Below are positions 6,037 to 6,785 of a stretch of DNA of 6,785 nt, one piece after another. The DNA comes from Anaerolineales bacterium UBA2232 (lineage in GTDB: Bacteria; Chloroflexota; Anaerolineae; UBA2200): positions 376 to 7,160 of the forward strand of contig DDYO01000101.1 in the NCBI GenBank assembly GCA_002348045.1. Reading direction: 5' to 3'. The first letter of the stretch is position 1, and each line of letters starts with the position of its first letter. The position numbers and the translations under genes were made by a program. The notes beneath the pieces were generated by a model that was not told where the DNA came from, did no database searches, and was given only the letters and a program-made list of their open reading frames with translations.

Positions 6037-6785
6037 CTATAAATATTTCTTGAACGTTCCCGCCGCGATGTCCACCGCAGCCCCCAGCAATACTGCACTA
6101 GGCAGCAGGATCAGCAGCGGATGGACGCTCACCGGCAGTGCCAAGTAAGTCACCCACGGCAGGATAGCCAGCGGCATCAGGCTGGCTTTCGCACGGTGGT
6201 AGACGAACCCTGATTCGCGCCCAGCTCCGAAGCTGCGCACGTCGCGCCGCACCAGCCCATCCACCAGGCCGACGAAGGCGGCCATCAGGAACAGCGGCAA
6301 GGTCAGCGTCAGCACCAGCAGCCTCACGAGAAATACGAGCACGGTGTAGGCCGAGGCGATCAGGTAGCTCTCCATATGCACATAGACCATGCCCAAGTAG
6401 TACCGGAAGTCATGGGTCTTGCTGCGGGCGCCGGCGCTGGCCTGCGTGGCGGCATCGCGTATCCAGTCGAGCAACCCGCTTTTCACGAACAACCAGTCGT
6501 AGGCCAGCTCAACGAGATGCAGGGTGGCGCGTCCTGGTTCCTGCACCAGTACGCTGCGCGTGAAGCTCTCAGACACCAGGGCCAGCTCGTGGTTGAGCAT
6601 GCCCTGGGCGTGGCGCCAGCTTTCCTCGGGCCAGAAGAAGTGCATCCCGACGCACTCGATCACGATGCACAGGAGAAGCGAACCGCACAGCACGCCGAAG
6701 AACCGGAACGGCAAGGTGATGAGGCCCGCGATCAGCCCCTGCTGGCGGACCTGCTGGCGCTGCGCCGCGACGGCCGGATCGCTCA
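6037..6785 (-). CDS. DUF4400 integrative conjugative element membrane protein (TIGR03747/PFL_4697 family)
   Basis: An inner-membrane protein of the ICE type IV-like conjugation module, usually encoded next to the TraD-like coupling protein. Its biochemical role is not known to me. The frame stays open to the right edge, where bases 6785-6781 read TGAGC. An A at 6786 would make ATGAGC, giving a 249-residue protein starting MSDPAVAAQRQQV and probably overlapping its upstream gene as ATGA. A TTG at 6714 is not needed as a start. Using the 249-residue numbering, hydrophobic segments lie at about 29-52, 141-176 (long enough for two passes or a hairpin), 204-217 and 221-241. The family-like SGFVYHRAK segment is at about 192-200, and the chain ends AAGTFKKYL at TAG 6039-6037. 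It places the operon downstream inside an ICE. Confidence 0.85.
   Translation of the reverse strand, partial: SDPAVAAQRQQVRQQGLIAGLITLPFRFFGVLCGSLLLCIVIECVGMHFFWPEESWRHAQGMLNHELALVSESFTRSVLVQEPGRATLHLVELAYDWLFVKSGLLDWIRDAATQASAGARSKTHDFRYYLGMVYVHMESYLIASAYTVLVFLVRLLVLTLTLPLFLMAAFVGLVDGLVRRDVRSFGAGRESGFVYHRAKASLMPLAILPWVTYLALPVSVHPLLILLPSAVLLGAAVDIAAGTFKKYL

Noticed and set aside
5955..6098. 48-residue extension of the AbrB-like protein
   Set aside because: It would overlap the DUF4400 gene and does not resemble the family, whose domain begins a few residues after the chosen ATG.
6712..6714. TTG start for the DUF4400 protein
   Set aside because: The frame continues upstream with a plausible cytoplasmic N-terminus and an apparent ATG whose first base is just outside the window.
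1..6785. CRISPR arrays, tRNA, rRNA genes
   Set aside because: No regularly spaced repeats, cloverleaf-like segments or rRNA-like sequence were seen on reading both strands.

Overview
The window is a high-GC, proteobacterial-looking segment, probably beta- or gammaproteobacterial. This rests on codon use and on a membrane-protein gene typical of integrative and conjugative elements (ICEs) of the PAGI-2/ICEclc/PFL_4697 kind. The species cannot be named from the sequence. Nearly all genes lie on the minus strand, so the biological reading order runs from the right edge to the left.

Right edge (6785 to 6037): a DUF4400/TIGR03747-type ICE membrane protein. Its start codon lies one base beyond the window. 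It marks the conjugation module. Immediately downstream (5954 to 578) is a tightly packed four-gene operon: a 72-residue AbrB/MazE-type DNA-binding protein, a DUF4007 protein, a 1152-residue P-loop ATPase, and a PP-loop PAPS-reductase-family sulfurtransferase with an iron-sulfur-type cysteine set. The genes overlap by 4, 8 and 23 bp, and the second and third junctions carry strong Shine-Dalgarno sites. The DUF4007, ATPase and PAPS-reductase order matches my recollection of SspB-SspC-SspD, the enzymes of single-strand DNA phosphorothioation. I therefore read this as an Ssp-like DNA sulfur-modification operon carried as ICE cargo, led by an unusual AbrB-like regulator. No cysteine desulfurase (SspA) is present, so a host IscS-type enzyme would have to supply the sulfur.

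Left part (577 to 1): about 100 bp after sspD, following a perfect 8-bp hairpin, a fifth minus-strand gene begins. Only its first 33 codons remain. They encode the N-terminal N-box of a GHKL (HSP90/MutL/histidine-kinase/MORC-like) ATPase. It is cut at a TA dinucleotide by the right end of an IS630-family insertion sequence, whose transposase C-terminus fills the plus strand at 1-353. No intact restriction or effector gene is visible. The modification half of the system looks intact, while the gene in the effector position has been broken by a transposon.
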